Source: Limnohabitans sp. (GTDB taxonomy: Bacteria; Planctomycetota; Phycisphaerae; Phycisphaerales; SM1A02). From it: a stretch of 11,055 bases of DNA. Both the position numbers and the translations under genes were made by a program. The stretch is taken from the NCBI GenBank assembly GCA_030054275.1, contig JASGCF010000068.1, forward strand, positions 1 through 11,055. The letters are read 5' to 3'. The notes below the pieces were generated by a model. It was given only the letters and a program-made list of their open reading frames with translations. It ran no database searches and was not told the DNA's origin. Each line of letters starts with the position of its first letter. Within the stretch, counting starts at the first letter, position 1. Shown here piece by piece: positions 1 to 7,173 of the stretch.

Positions 1-1292
1 CGCAGACCACCAACGAGTCTGAGGCTTGCGGCGCAGACACCAACGGTGGTTGCAATGCTGGTGGTCAAGTCGAGCAACTCGGCCTCAATCAGAAGGTCAA
101 GGGCTCGTTCTTCATCGCTGACGACGGCGCAGGTGGTCTCACCCGCGATACCGACTTCTACCAGATCACCGTCCCAACCGACAAGCAAGTCACTGTGAGC
201 GTCTTCTCGGCGAGCTTCGTCGACGTGCTCATCCTCTCGGGTGACATCGCTGCTGCGGACTGCGCCGGTGTGAGCGTCGTTGCAACTGGCGCAGGAACCT
301 GCCCAAGCACCACCTCGATCTGCCTCTCATCGGGCATCTACTATGTCTTCGTCGGTGCAGATTTCGACGGCGGCGTACTCCCTTGCGGCGGCGTGCTCTC
401 TGAGTACCTCCTCCAAGTCGACGCTGTCGACGCTTCGTGCCCAATCCTCGTCGATCAGACCTGCTCGAACGCTGGCCCTGACACGACGACGACCTCGGTC
501 GCGCAAGCCCCAACCGGCAACTTCGTCCAGGGCTGCGCAACCGGCTGCGGTAACGGCACCGGTGGTTCGACCGACATGATGTTCGCTGCTTCGTTCAGCG
601 GCGCGAACCTCGTGAAGGAACTCAACTGCGTCAACTTCGGCGTCGCTGCGCTCCGTTCGCTCACCCCAACCGGTGGCACCTGCGGTTACTACCTCCCAGA
701 TGTCAACATCCCCGGTAAGCTCGTGATCTATCGCGACCTTGACGGTGGCGATCCACGCAACCCAATCGTCACCGCTGGCGACGGCAATGACCTCGAACTC
801 ATCGAGTCGAAGGACATCCTCATCCCAGGCGGCGTCTTCATGGGTAATGTTGAGTTCGATCCACCGCTCTGCCTCGAGAACGAGTCGACTGTGGTCATCG
901 TGTTCGAAACCTACAACCTCTTCAACGGCACCAACCCAACTGGCGTTCCAGTCGGCGCTGGCTACCGCACGGGTATCGGCGTGGCCGTCCCAGCAGCAGG
1001 TCTCCCTTCCAACGTCTGGGGTCGCTACACGCTCTGCACCGGCGCTGCTCAGAACGTCTTCGCTCCATTCGGTGCTGGCTCGTACCAGTGGCCAATCCAG
1101 ATGAACGGCGTTGCGGCTGGCTGCGGCACGAACTGCCCAGCTGACCTCGACGGCGACGGCTCGGTCACCGCTGCAGACCTTTCGAGCCTCCTCGGCTCGT
1201 GGGGCACCGCAGGTGGCGACATCGACGGCGACGGTTCGACCGGCGCTGCCGACCTCGCGCTCCTCCTCGGTTCGTGGGGCCTCTGCCAGTAA
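1..1292 (+). CDS. Secreted cysteine-rich protein with C-terminal dockerin-like calcium repeats (5' partial)
   Basis: The reading frame is open from the left edge (first full codon at 3) to a TAA at 1290-1292, so the N-terminus and any signal peptide lie outside the window; about 429 residues are visible. The first ~65 visible residues ('DTDFYQITVPTDKQVTVSV') resemble the beta-sandwich pre-peptidase C-terminal (PPC) type of secreted-protein domain. The middle is rich in Gly, Thr and Asn with many cysteines, which fits an extracytoplasmic disulfide-bonded protein. The C-terminus has two DxDGDGxxxxxD EF-hand-like loops, each followed by LLGSWG, as in planctomycete dockerin-type tails. Codon use is strongly restricted (Leu mostly CTC, Pro mostly CCA), unlike the next genes, which suggests high expression. 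No catalytic motif is seen, so the function is unknown. A GTG at 195 could start translation but would cut into the PPC-like domain; I treat the gene as truncated by the window. Confidence 0.85.
   Translation, partial: QTTNESEACGADTNGGCNAGGQVEQLGLNQKVKGSFFIADDGAGGLTRDTDFYQITVPTDKQVTVSVFSASFVDVLILSGDIAAADCAGVSVVATGAGTCPSTTSICLSSGIYYVFVGADFDGGVLPCGGVLSEYLLQVDAVDASCPILVDQTCSNAGPDTTTTSVAQAPTGNFVQGCATGCGNGTGGSTDMMFAASFSGANLVKELNCVNFGVAALRSLTPTGGTCGYYLPDVNIPGKLVIYRDLDGGDPRNPIVTAGDGNDLELIESKDILIPGGVFMGNVEFDPPLCLENESTVVIVFETYNLFNGTNPTGVPVGAGYRTGIGVAVPAAGLPSNVWGRYTLCTGAAQNVFAPFGAGSYQWPIQMNGVAAGCGTNCPADLDGDGSVTAADLSSLLGSWGTAGGDIDGDGSTGAADLALLLGSWGLCQ
1143..1279 (+). repeat. Tandem dockerin-like coding repeat (two 62-base units)
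   Basis: Units at 1143-1204 and 1218-1279 are in frame with a 75-base period. They encode DLDGDGSVTAADLSSLLGSWG and its near copy DIDGDGSTGAADLALLLGSWG. Each has the calcium-coordinating D-x-D-G-D-G pattern with a closing Asp at loop position 12. This is a protein-level duplication within the gene, not a mobile repeat. Confidence 0.85.
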
Positions 1293-1349
1293 TTTGGCAA
1301 GGTTGACTGGCACACCTGCTCGTCAGGTTGCCTGATCACGCAAATTCGA

Positions 1350-1386
1350 CACACACCCCCAGTTCGCTGGGGGTGTGTGCTTTTTT
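1350..1386 (+). terminator. Strong intrinsic terminator after the secreted-protein gene
   Basis: Bases 1350-1362 (CACACACCCCCAG) pair perfectly with 1367-1379 across a TTCG tetraloop. The 13-bp stem is followed by C and six T (1381-1386). It lies 57 bases after the TAA and should stop transcription before the efflux operon. Confidence 0.95.
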
Positions 1387-1401
1387 GCTGAGTGCGATCC
1401 G

Positions 1402-1422
1402 GACAACCTTCGTTGTCTTTTT
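1402..1422 (+). terminator. Possible second, weaker terminator hairpin
   Basis: GACAAC (1402-1407) pairs with GTTGTC (1412-1417) over a CTTC loop, and five T follow (1418-1422). The stem is only 6 bp, so it is weaker than the terminator just upstream. It could back that one up, or lie in the leader of the efflux operon, depending on where the operon promoter is. Confidence 0.45.
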
Positions 1423-1505
1423 GCCCAACTTCGCAACCGCACCTGCAGCATCCCGAATACCCTCGCCCTTCGATTTGCGCACGCAATGCGCGCTGATCAA
1501 TCGAA

Positions 1506-1511
1506 CTGGAG
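1506..1511 (+). promoter_or_regulatory. Ribosome binding site for the adaptor gene
   Basis: CTGGAG sits six bases before the GTG at 1518. It supports this GTG as the start, because the hydrophobic N-terminal anchor begins only two codons later. Confidence 0.6.
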
Positions 1512-1517
1512 TCGAGC

Positions 1518-2855
1518 GTGCGTAAGTTCCTTGTTGTGATGGGCATTCTGCTTGGTGTTGCCGTCGTGGGCCTTGTGGTTGCTGGGCCGAGCGCGATCGC
1601 CATGATGCCGTCGTTCGGTGCCGGCGACGATGCGCTTGAAGTACGCGTGGCACGCGTCGAGAAGCGTGAACTCTTGGAGTCGGTCTCTGCGCCTGGCGAA
1701 CTTGATCCAGAGGTGAAAGTCGATGTGTCCGCCGAAGTGAGCGCGCGCATTCTCGAGATTCCCTTCCGCGAGGGCGCGTCGGTACGCAAGGGCGAAATGG
1801 TTGTGAAACTTGACGACCGCGACCTGCAGGCATCACTTCAAGCGCAAATCGCGCGCCGCGATGGCGAGCGCTTTCGATTGCGAGGCGAGCAGGAGCGGTT
1901 GGCGAGCCCGATTGCGCAACTTGCGAATGCACGCGCTGCGCTCGAGCGTCAAGAGTCGCTTTTCAAGACCGGTGATGTGAGCCGCGCCGTGCTCGACGAC
2001 GCGATTGCTCGCGTGCGAGATATCGAAGCGCAGATTTCGTCCGCACGCGAAGGGCTTTCCGTGATCGAAAGTTCGCTGGCTGCTGCTGAGGCAGATATCG
2101 AGCGCGCACGAGAACTTCTCAAGCGCACCACGATCTTGGCACCGATCGACGGACAGATTACGGAACTCAACGCTGAGCCAGGCGAGTTGGTGATCGTTGG
2201 CACCATGAACCAAGCTGGTACGCGGATTCTCACCATCGCGGATCTCTCATCCGTTCGCCTGAAGGCGAAGATTGCGGAAAGCGATGTCGCTCGTGTGGCT
2301 GCTGGACAAGACGCCACGGTGCGCGTGAATGCATATCGCAGCCGCGAATTCAAAGGGCGTGTGGATCGCGTCGCGTTGGCGCGTGGCACCGAGCAGTCGT
2401 TCGGCTCGTCGGCTGGCGGTGCTGGAGGCGGTCAAGGCGGCTGGTTCAAATGCGAAGTGGAACTTGACTTGGCCGACGGCGAAACGCTGCTCTCTGGCCT
2501 TGCTGCGAATGTTGACATCGTGGTTGCGCGATCGGACGGTCTGCTGATTCCGAGCCAAGCCTTGATGGAGCGGAAGCTCGACGAATTGCCTGGGGAACTC
2601 GCAGAAAGCACGCTTGTCGATCGTGCGCGCAAGAAGGCGACCGTTGTCTTTGTGATGGACGACGGCAAGGCGCGCATGCAATTGGTACGCACGGGTGCGT
2701 CGAATCTTTCTGACACGATGATTGTCGAGGGCCTGAAGGAAGGCGAGCAAGTGGTCACTGGTCCGTATCGGGTACTCGAGCGGCTCAAAGATGGCGATCG
2801 ATTGCGTGAAGAGGTGACGAAGTCGACGGACGAAGCAGGGAAGCGCGATGCCTGA
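1518..2855 (+). CDS. Efflux RND/ABC periplasmic adaptor subunit (HlyD/MacA-like membrane fusion protein)
   Basis: This is the adaptor that links an inner-membrane pump to an outer-membrane channel. The 445-residue product has one N-terminal membrane segment (about residues 4-23, FLVVMGILLGVAVVGLVVAG). The first half of a biotinyl-lipoyl-like domain follows (about 67-100, 'GASVRKGEMVVKLDDRDL'), then an alpha-helical coiled-coil hairpin (about 102-203), the second lipoyl half ('TILAPIDGQITELNAEPGELV', 205-225), and the beta-barrel and membrane-proximal domains. A Gly-rich insert (299-308) and a charged insert (352-373) interrupt the C-terminal part. The start is GTG with a good ribosome binding site. 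The gene overlaps the downstream ATPase gene by eight bases, so adaptor, ATPase and permease are almost certainly cotranscribed, which favours a MacA-type partner of an ABC pump. The substrate cannot be told from sequence. Confidence 0.93.
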   Translation: MRKFLVVMGILLGVAVVGLVVAGPSAIAMMPSFGAGDDALEVRVARVEKRELLESVSAPGELDPEVKVDVSAEVSARILEIPFREGASVRKGEMVVKLDDRDLQASLQAQIARRDGERFRLRGEQERLASPIAQLANARAALERQESLFKTGDVSRAVLDDAIARVRDIEAQISSAREGLSVIESSLAAAEADIERARELLKRTTILAPIDGQITELNAEPGELVIVGTMNQAGTRILTIADLSSVRLKAKIAESDVARVAAGQDATVRVNAYRSREFKGRVDRVALARGTEQSFGSSAGGAGGGQGGWFKCEVELDLADGETLLSGLAANVDIVVARSDGLLIPSQALMERKLDELPGELAESTLVDRARKKATVVFVMDDGKARMQLVRTGASNLSDTMIVEGLKEGEQVVTGPYRVLERLKDGDRLREEVTKSTDEAGKRDA

Positions 2856-3624
2856 CACGGGTTCATCCGCGCTTATCGAAGTTCGCGCGCTCACAAAGAT
2901 CTATCGCGTTGGAGTCGAGACCATCCACGCGTTGCGTGGACTTGATCTTGCGATCACGCGCAATGAGATGGTTGCGATCATGGGTTCGTCAGGCTCTGGC
3001 AAGAGCACACTGATGAACATGCTTGGTTGCCTTGACCGACCAACAGGGGGTACCTATCTCTTGAACGGGCGCGATGTGAGTCGCATGGGCGCGCGCGAGT
3101 TGGCTCAAGTTCGCAACGAAGAGATCGGGTTTGTCTTCCAAAGTTTCGAGTTGTTGCCGCGACAAACCGCGCTTGAGAATGTCGAACTACCGCTCGTGTA
3201 CGCGAAGGGTGGATGGCGCGGACGAAGGCAGCGCGCGTTGGCTGCGCTCGATCGTGTTGGTTTGTCGAAGCGTGTCGATCACCGACCAAATCAACTTTCG
3301 GGTGGTCAGCGTCAGCGTGTTGCGATTGCGCGTGCGATTCTCAACAACCCATCGATCCTGCTCGCAGATGAGCCAACCGGAAACCTTGATAGCCAGACCA
3401 CTGTGGAGATTCTTGCGCTCTTTCGACAGCTTCACAAAGAAGGACAAACGGTGGTCATCGTGACACACGAAGACGAAGTTGCAGCGCACTGCCAGCGTGT
3501 CGTGCGGCTTCGTGACGGTCGAGTGTTGAGTGATCTACCTATCGAAGCGGACAGTGCTGGGCGACATCTTCCGACGGTACAAGCAGCGTTCGCTGCCACC
3601 ACCTCGCTTGGAGGTGGCGCATGA
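2848..3624 (+). CDS. ABC transporter ATP-binding protein (MacB/LolD-type)
   Basis: This is the cytoplasmic ATPase that powers the adjacent permease. All nucleotide-binding motifs are present in the 258-residue product: Walker A GSSGSGKST (46-54), Q-loop Q98 in 'FVFQSFELLP', signature LSGGQRQRVAIARA (150-163), Walker B ILLADEP (170-176) with Glu175, D-loop 'NLD' (179-181) and H-loop His207 in 'VTHE'. The 'GCLDRPTGG' and 'LLPRQTALENVELPL' stretches are typical of the MacB/LolD/FtsE branch. The ATG lies inside the end of the adaptor gene (eight-base overlap), preceded by AGGGA at 2837-2841. The C-terminal ~30 residues extend past the conserved core. In E. coli MacB this domain is fused to its permease; here it is a separate protein whose stop overlaps the permease start by four bases. 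Confidence 0.95.
   Translation: MPDTGSSALIEVRALTKIYRVGVETIHALRGLDLAITRNEMVAIMGSSGSGKSTLMNMLGCLDRPTGGTYLLNGRDVSRMGARELAQVRNEEIGFVFQSFELLPRQTALENVELPLVYAKGGWRGRRQRALAALDRVGLSKRVDHRPNQLSGGQRQRVAIARAILNNPSILLADEPTGNLDSQTTVEILALFRQLHKEGQTVVIVTHEDEVAAHCQRVVRLRDGRVLSDLPIEADSAGRHLPTVQAAFAATTSLGGGA
3610..3617 (+). promoter_or_regulatory. Strong Shine-Dalgarno sequence for the permease gene
   Basis: GGAGGTGG lies just before the ATG at 3621, inside the last codons of the ATPase gene. It supports the first of two adjacent ATG codons (3621 and 3624) as the start and indicates translational coupling. Confidence 0.7.
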
Positions 3625-4862
3625 TGAATCCGCTGTTTTGGCTTCAAGCGATCTCGCTTGCGTTCTCGCAAATTTGGGCAAACAAGTCGCGCGCATTCTT
3701 AACGGCGTTGGGGATCATCGTGGGAGTTGCGAGCACGACCGCGGTGATCGCTGCGCTCACAGGCCTCAAGAGCAAAGTTCTTGCAGAGTTTGAATCGGTT
3801 GGTGCAAGCAAGTTCTTTGTCTTTCCAGATCGCCCAGACAACGCTCCACGCAACATGTATCCGTGGGAGAAAATTCTGTTGAAGCCAGCCGAAGTTCGCG
3901 CGATTCGCGACGAGTGCACGCTGGTGAAAGCCGTGACGCCCATCACAGAAGTCGGGCTTGATGTCGAATCGGGCGACAAGCGCATCGAAGGCATTACTGT
4001 TGCAGGCATTTGGCCCGACTGGCATGTGGTGCAGAATCGGTTTGTCGAAGAGGGGCGGCCGTTCACGAATATTGATATCGAGAGCGAGCGTCAGGTTTGT
4101 CTTATCAACAGCGACGCCATTGTTGAACTTGATCTGCCTGCGAATCCAGTTGGCGAAGCAATTTTGATCGGCGGGCGTCGCTTCTTGGTGGTTGGCATTG
4201 TTGAAACCACACAGGCGCGATTCTTCGGCATGAATACTTCGAGCGCCGAGATATTCATTCCGTTTTCGGTCGCTGAGAAGATGCAAGAGCGCAACTTCTT
4301 CATGCGTATCGAGGGAATGTTCACGAATCCCGAGTTGGCAGAGCAAGGCGAGGACGAAGTGCGATTTGTTTTGCGACGCATGCGCGGGCTCGGACCAAGC
4401 GATCCACAGACATTCCAGGTCGCTGCAATCGATAAATTCATCGAGCAATTCAAAGCGCTTGCAACAGGAATCACGGCGATCGCTGGCGGCATTGTTGGAA
4501 TCTCGCTGCTCGTTGGCGGCATCGGCATCATGAACATCATGCTGGTGTCGGTGAGTGAGCGCACTCGCGAAATCGGATTGCGCAAGGCTGTCGGAGCAAC
4601 GCCGATGGCGATTCTGCTGCAATTTCTGCTCGAAGCAGTGACGCTCTGTTTGGTGGGCGGATTCGTAGGAATTGCCATCGGGCGACTTGCCGCATTCGGA
4701 TTGACGCGCATTCCTGGCGCGCAACTTGAGCAAGCGGATGTGCCATTTTGGGCTGTGGTTCTGAGTTTCGTCTTCAGCGCCGTGACGGGCATCGTTTTCG
4801 GTATGTTTCCTGCGATCAAAGCTGCGCGGCTCGATCCGATTGAAGCGCTCAGACACGAGTGA
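3621..4862 (+). CDS. ABC transporter permease (MacB/FtsX family)
   Basis: This is the membrane subunit of the ABC efflux pump. The 413-residue product has the MacB layout: an N-terminal membrane helix (about 26-48, 'FLTALGIIVGVASTTAVIAAL'), a large periplasmic domain (about 50-280), then three membrane helices (about 282-308, 331-358 and 374-398). The FtsX-domain hallmark 'GGIGIMNIMLVSVSERTREIGLRKAVGAT' spans about 299-327, and the tail 'GMFPAIKAARLDPIEALRHE' is the usual MacB/FtsX ending. It lacks the N-terminal ATPase domain of fused MacB; that domain is the preceding gene. ATGA at 3621-3624 joins it to the ATPase gene and GTGA at 4859-4862 to the channel gene. Macrolides, peptides and lipoprotein-like molecules are known cargoes of the family, but none can be chosen here. 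Confidence 0.95.
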   Translation: MMNPLFWLQAISLAFSQIWANKSRAFLTALGIIVGVASTTAVIAALTGLKSKVLAEFESVGASKFFVFPDRPDNAPRNMYPWEKILLKPAEVRAIRDECTLVKAVTPITEVGLDVESGDKRIEGITVAGIWPDWHVVQNRFVEEGRPFTNIDIESERQVCLINSDAIVELDLPANPVGEAILIGGRRFLVVGIVETTQARFFGMNTSSAEIFIPFSVAEKMQERNFFMRIEGMFTNPELAEQGEDEVRFVLRRMRGLGPSDPQTFQVAAIDKFIEQFKALATGITAIAGGIVGISLLVGGIGIMNIMLVSVSERTREIGLRKAVGATPMAILLQFLLEAVTLCLVGGFVGIAIGRLAAFGLTRIPGAQLEQADVPFWAVVLSFVFSAVTGIVFGMFPAIKAARLDPIEALRHE

Positions 4863-6580
4863 CCATGCGATACAAAGTACGAGTTGGAACTGCCTGCACG
4901 GTTGTTGCCGCGATCACGCTCGCAGGGTGTCGCGCCGGAGTTTTCGACAACGAAGATCCGCGATGGCGCGTGCCGCCAGCGCAGTTGCATCGCATTGACT
5001 CGATGGATCCAGTTGCTGCGTCTACAACGCAACCAGTAACGCTTGAGGAGGCTGCGAAGGAAGCGCTGGCGTCGATCGAAGTGCCAGCGCTGCCGCAGGG
5101 CGCAGTGGAATTGTCGCTTGCGGATGTGCGTGCGGCTGTTCTTGCAAACAACCTTGATCTTCGCACGGTGCTTGTCGATCCTGCGATTGCGAGTGCGAAC
5201 CTTTCTGCAGAAGAAGCGAAGTTTCAGGGTGTGTTCTTCGCGGAATACGATCGCAGCAACAACAGCCTTTTCGCTGATCTTGTGCAAGGTGAGGCCGCGG
5301 ATTCCGATAGTTTCAACGCGGGGTTCCGCGTGCCACTCGCGACCGGCGGCAGCATCTCGCTTTCCTCCCCACTCAATCGCAGTGCAAACGGTTTGACCTT
5401 CGGTGGTACGGGCGATGACTGGCTTGCAGCGGCCAGCCTCTCGATGAGTCAGCCGCTCTTGCGTGGTGCGGGGATCGACGCGAATACGCATTCAATCCGC
5501 GTGGCCGCGTGGCAGGGGCAGATTGCAGATACCCGCACGAAACTCGAAGCCATTCGAATCTTGGCAAACGCGGATAAGGCCTACTGGAATGTGTATTCGG
5601 CGTATCGCGAGCTTGGCGTGCGTCGGGCACAGTACGAAACAGCGGTCCAGCAACTTGAGCGTGCGCGACGCCGCGTGCAACAGGGCGATGCGCCCGAGAT
5701 CGAAGTCGTTCGTGCAGAAAGCGGCGTTGGGCGCACGCTCGAACAAATCATCGTGGCCGATGCCAATCTTCGTATTCGACAGCGAGCCTTAAAGCGGCTT
5801 ATGAATCGGAGTGATCTTCCGGTTTCCAGTGATACACCGCTCACACCAAAGAGCGATGCGAATCCGGTTTCGCTCACCCTCGACGGTGCGAAATTGTCTG
5901 AGCAAGCCATTGCGAATCGAATGGAGTTACTGGAATTGGAATTGCGCTTAGCGATCGACACAAGCGAGATTGGGTTTCGCCGAAACGCTGCGTTGCCGTT
6001 GTTTGTGCTTGATTACGGCTACAACTTGCAAGGCACAGGCCCCGAGGCATCGAACGCGTATGGCAGCCTTGGCAACGACGATAGTTTTGATGTTGGTCTT
6101 CGCGCAGAGATTCCGCTTGGCAACGATGTACTGGAATCGCGCGTGAACACAGCGATTTTGCAGCGTGTGCAGCGACTCGCCACGCGAGAGGCGCGTCGAC
6201 TCGCGATTCGCACCGAAGTGTTCGACGCACTCGATAATTTGGCGCAAAGTTGGCAGCGCATTCTTGCGGCGCGGCTTGAGGCATTGCTCGCAGCGCGCAC
6301 GCTGGTCGCTGAAGAGCGTCAATTTGATGTGGGCTTGCGCACCATCGTCGAAGTACTCGACGCGAACGCGCGGCTGGCGGATGCACAGAGTCGTGAGGTT
6401 GCTGCGCTTGCGAGTTACCAAATTGCGCAGGTTGATCTTGCCTTCGCGACGGGAACATCGCTTGGCGCTGCGCGCATTCGCTGGGAACCATTTTCGCTGG
6501 ACGAACTTCCTGCGCTTGAGAACATTCCGGACGCGAAAGCAGCGACGACGCCCAGTGGTTTCACAGTGGAAACGCCGTGA
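4859..6580 (+). CDS. TolC-family outer-membrane efflux lipoprotein
   Basis: This is the outer-membrane channel that completes the pump. The 573-residue product begins with a lipoprotein signal peptide: a short basic start, a hydrophobic core and the lipobox LAGC with Cys24. Two TolC/OEP repeats follow. The first opens near residue 84 ('ELSLADVRAAVLANNLDLR') and includes long helices such as 'AYWNVYSAYRELGVRRAQYETAVQQLERARRRVQQGDAPEIEVVRAESGV'; the second starts near 'NRMELLELELRLAI'. Both have the alternating helical and beta-strand pattern of the family. The start is GTG at 4859, overlapping the permease stop by four bases. An ATG at 4865 would remove only two residues and is equally credible. 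Being longer than E. coli TolC (about 470 mature residues) and lipid-anchored, it resembles the OprM/NodT style. Confidence 0.92.
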   Translation: MTMRYKVRVGTACTVVAAITLAGCRAGVFDNEDPRWRVPPAQLHRIDSMDPVAASTTQPVTLEEAAKEALASIEVPALPQGAVELSLADVRAAVLANNLDLRTVLVDPAIASANLSAEEAKFQGVFFAEYDRSNNSLFADLVQGEAADSDSFNAGFRVPLATGGSISLSSPLNRSANGLTFGGTGDDWLAAASLSMSQPLLRGAGIDANTHSIRVAAWQGQIADTRTKLEAIRILANADKAYWNVYSAYRELGVRRAQYETAVQQLERARRRVQQGDAPEIEVVRAESGVGRTLEQIIVADANLRIRQRALKRLMNRSDLPVSSDTPLTPKSDANPVSLTLDGAKLSEQAIANRMELLELELRLAIDTSEIGFRRNAALPLFVLDYGYNLQGTGPEASNAYGSLGNDDSFDVGLRAEIPLGNDVLESRVNTAILQRVQRLATREARRLAIRTEVFDALDNLAQSWQRILAARLEALLAARTLVAEERQFDVGLRTIVEVLDANARLADAQSREVAALASYQIAQVDLAFATGTSLGAARIRWEPFSLDELPALENIPDAKAATTPSGFTVETP

Positions 6581-6626
6581 GTGCAGGCGTTGATGTTGCA
6601 GGCATCATTCCCACAGAAATTGATGC

Positions 6627-7136
6627 TCATGCATGCATCCGCGCGGCGCTGGTCGCTTGAGCGCCCAACGCACGAATCTTCTCTGGCATGGTGATGTCGG
6701 ACTCAAGTTCCGTGAACGCCCTCATGAGCGTGTCGCCACGCTGACTCGTGATGAGTTTGCCGTGGCGTACGAGTGCTGCAGCGATGGTCGCAGCGTAGAG
6801 ACGCGCTGCGAGACTTCGCTCAGCGCTGCTCGTTCCTGTGGTGCGCAACATTTTGTACGCGCCCTTGAGTTCTTCGAGAGCGTTCACGCTGGTGTTGGAC
6901 GCGAGAATGGCGTCGAACGGATCGCGCGCGTCAGGAATGATCTCTCGCGTGAGCCATGTTGCACCAGCGAGTGCGGGCGATGTGTTGAACTCAAACGCCC
7001 AGCGCAGAGTTTCGCCAAGTTTGGCACTCGAACCTGCGGTGCCACTGGACCCAAGATCTCGAATGCCGGAATCGAGCCGCGCATGCTCATGCGATTCATG
7101 TTTCGATGGATGTGATTGTTCGTCGAATGGGAGCAC
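6627..7136 (-). CDS. Hypothetical protein encoded directly after the ECF sigma factor gene
   Basis: I do not recognise this protein. It reads leftward to a TGA at 6627-6629. The proposed GTG start at 7136 gives 169 residues and begins 37 bases after the sigma factor stop, with GGAAA upstream. ATG codons at 7214 and 7256 are in frame but would overlap the sigma gene by 41 or 83 bases, and the extra residues look like an out-of-frame reading of the sigma C-terminus. The first ~40 residues are polar and His-rich ('HPSKHESHEHARLD'). The rest is predicted mostly helical, with 'WAFEFNTSPALAGATWLTREIIPDARDPFDAILASNTS' and an Ala-rich helix 'ERSLAARLYAATIAAALVRHG'. No signal peptide, clear membrane helix or zinc motif is seen. 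Its place after a sigma gene makes a regulatory link possible, but no known anti-sigma motif is present. It converges on the channel gene with a 46-base gap. Confidence 0.6.
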   Translation of the reverse strand: MLPFDEQSHPSKHESHEHARLDSGIRDLGSSGTAGSSAKLGETLRWAFEFNTSPALAGATWLTREIIPDARDPFDAILASNTSVNALEELKGAYKMLRTTGTSSAERSLAARLYAATIAAALVRHGKLITSQRGDTLMRAFTELESDITMPEKIRALGAQATSAARMHA

Positions 7137-7173
7137 TGGAGTTTCCGGTGTGTGCTTCGCGTGAGTGTTGCGC

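Noticed and set aside
327..1313. Open frame of 328 codons on the minus strand opposite the secreted-protein gene
   Set aside because: The strong codon bias of the real gene removes stop codons from this frame. The product is a repetitive Val/Ala/Glu/Asp/Arg sequence with no domain.
1328..1525. Small 65-codon frame in the gap before the efflux operon
   Set aside because: It would be translated through the strong terminator hairpin at 1350-1386 and overlaps the adaptor start; no ribosome binding site or homology signal is seen.
3699..4856. Open frame of 385 codons on the minus strand opposite the permease gene
   Set aside because: It is fully antisense to a clear MacB-type permease; the product has no recognisable family and a composition typical of a shadow frame.
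4091..5491. Open frame of 466 codons on the minus strand across the permease and channel genes
   Set aside because: It is antisense to two well-supported genes, its product is low-complexity (Arg, Ser and Thr rich) with no domain, and it crosses a gene boundary.
6571..6591. Hairpin AACGCC/GGCGTT around the stop codon of the channel gene as a terminator between convergent genes
   Set aside because: The stem is 6 bp with a nine-base loop and no T tract on either strand, so it does not meet terminator criteria.
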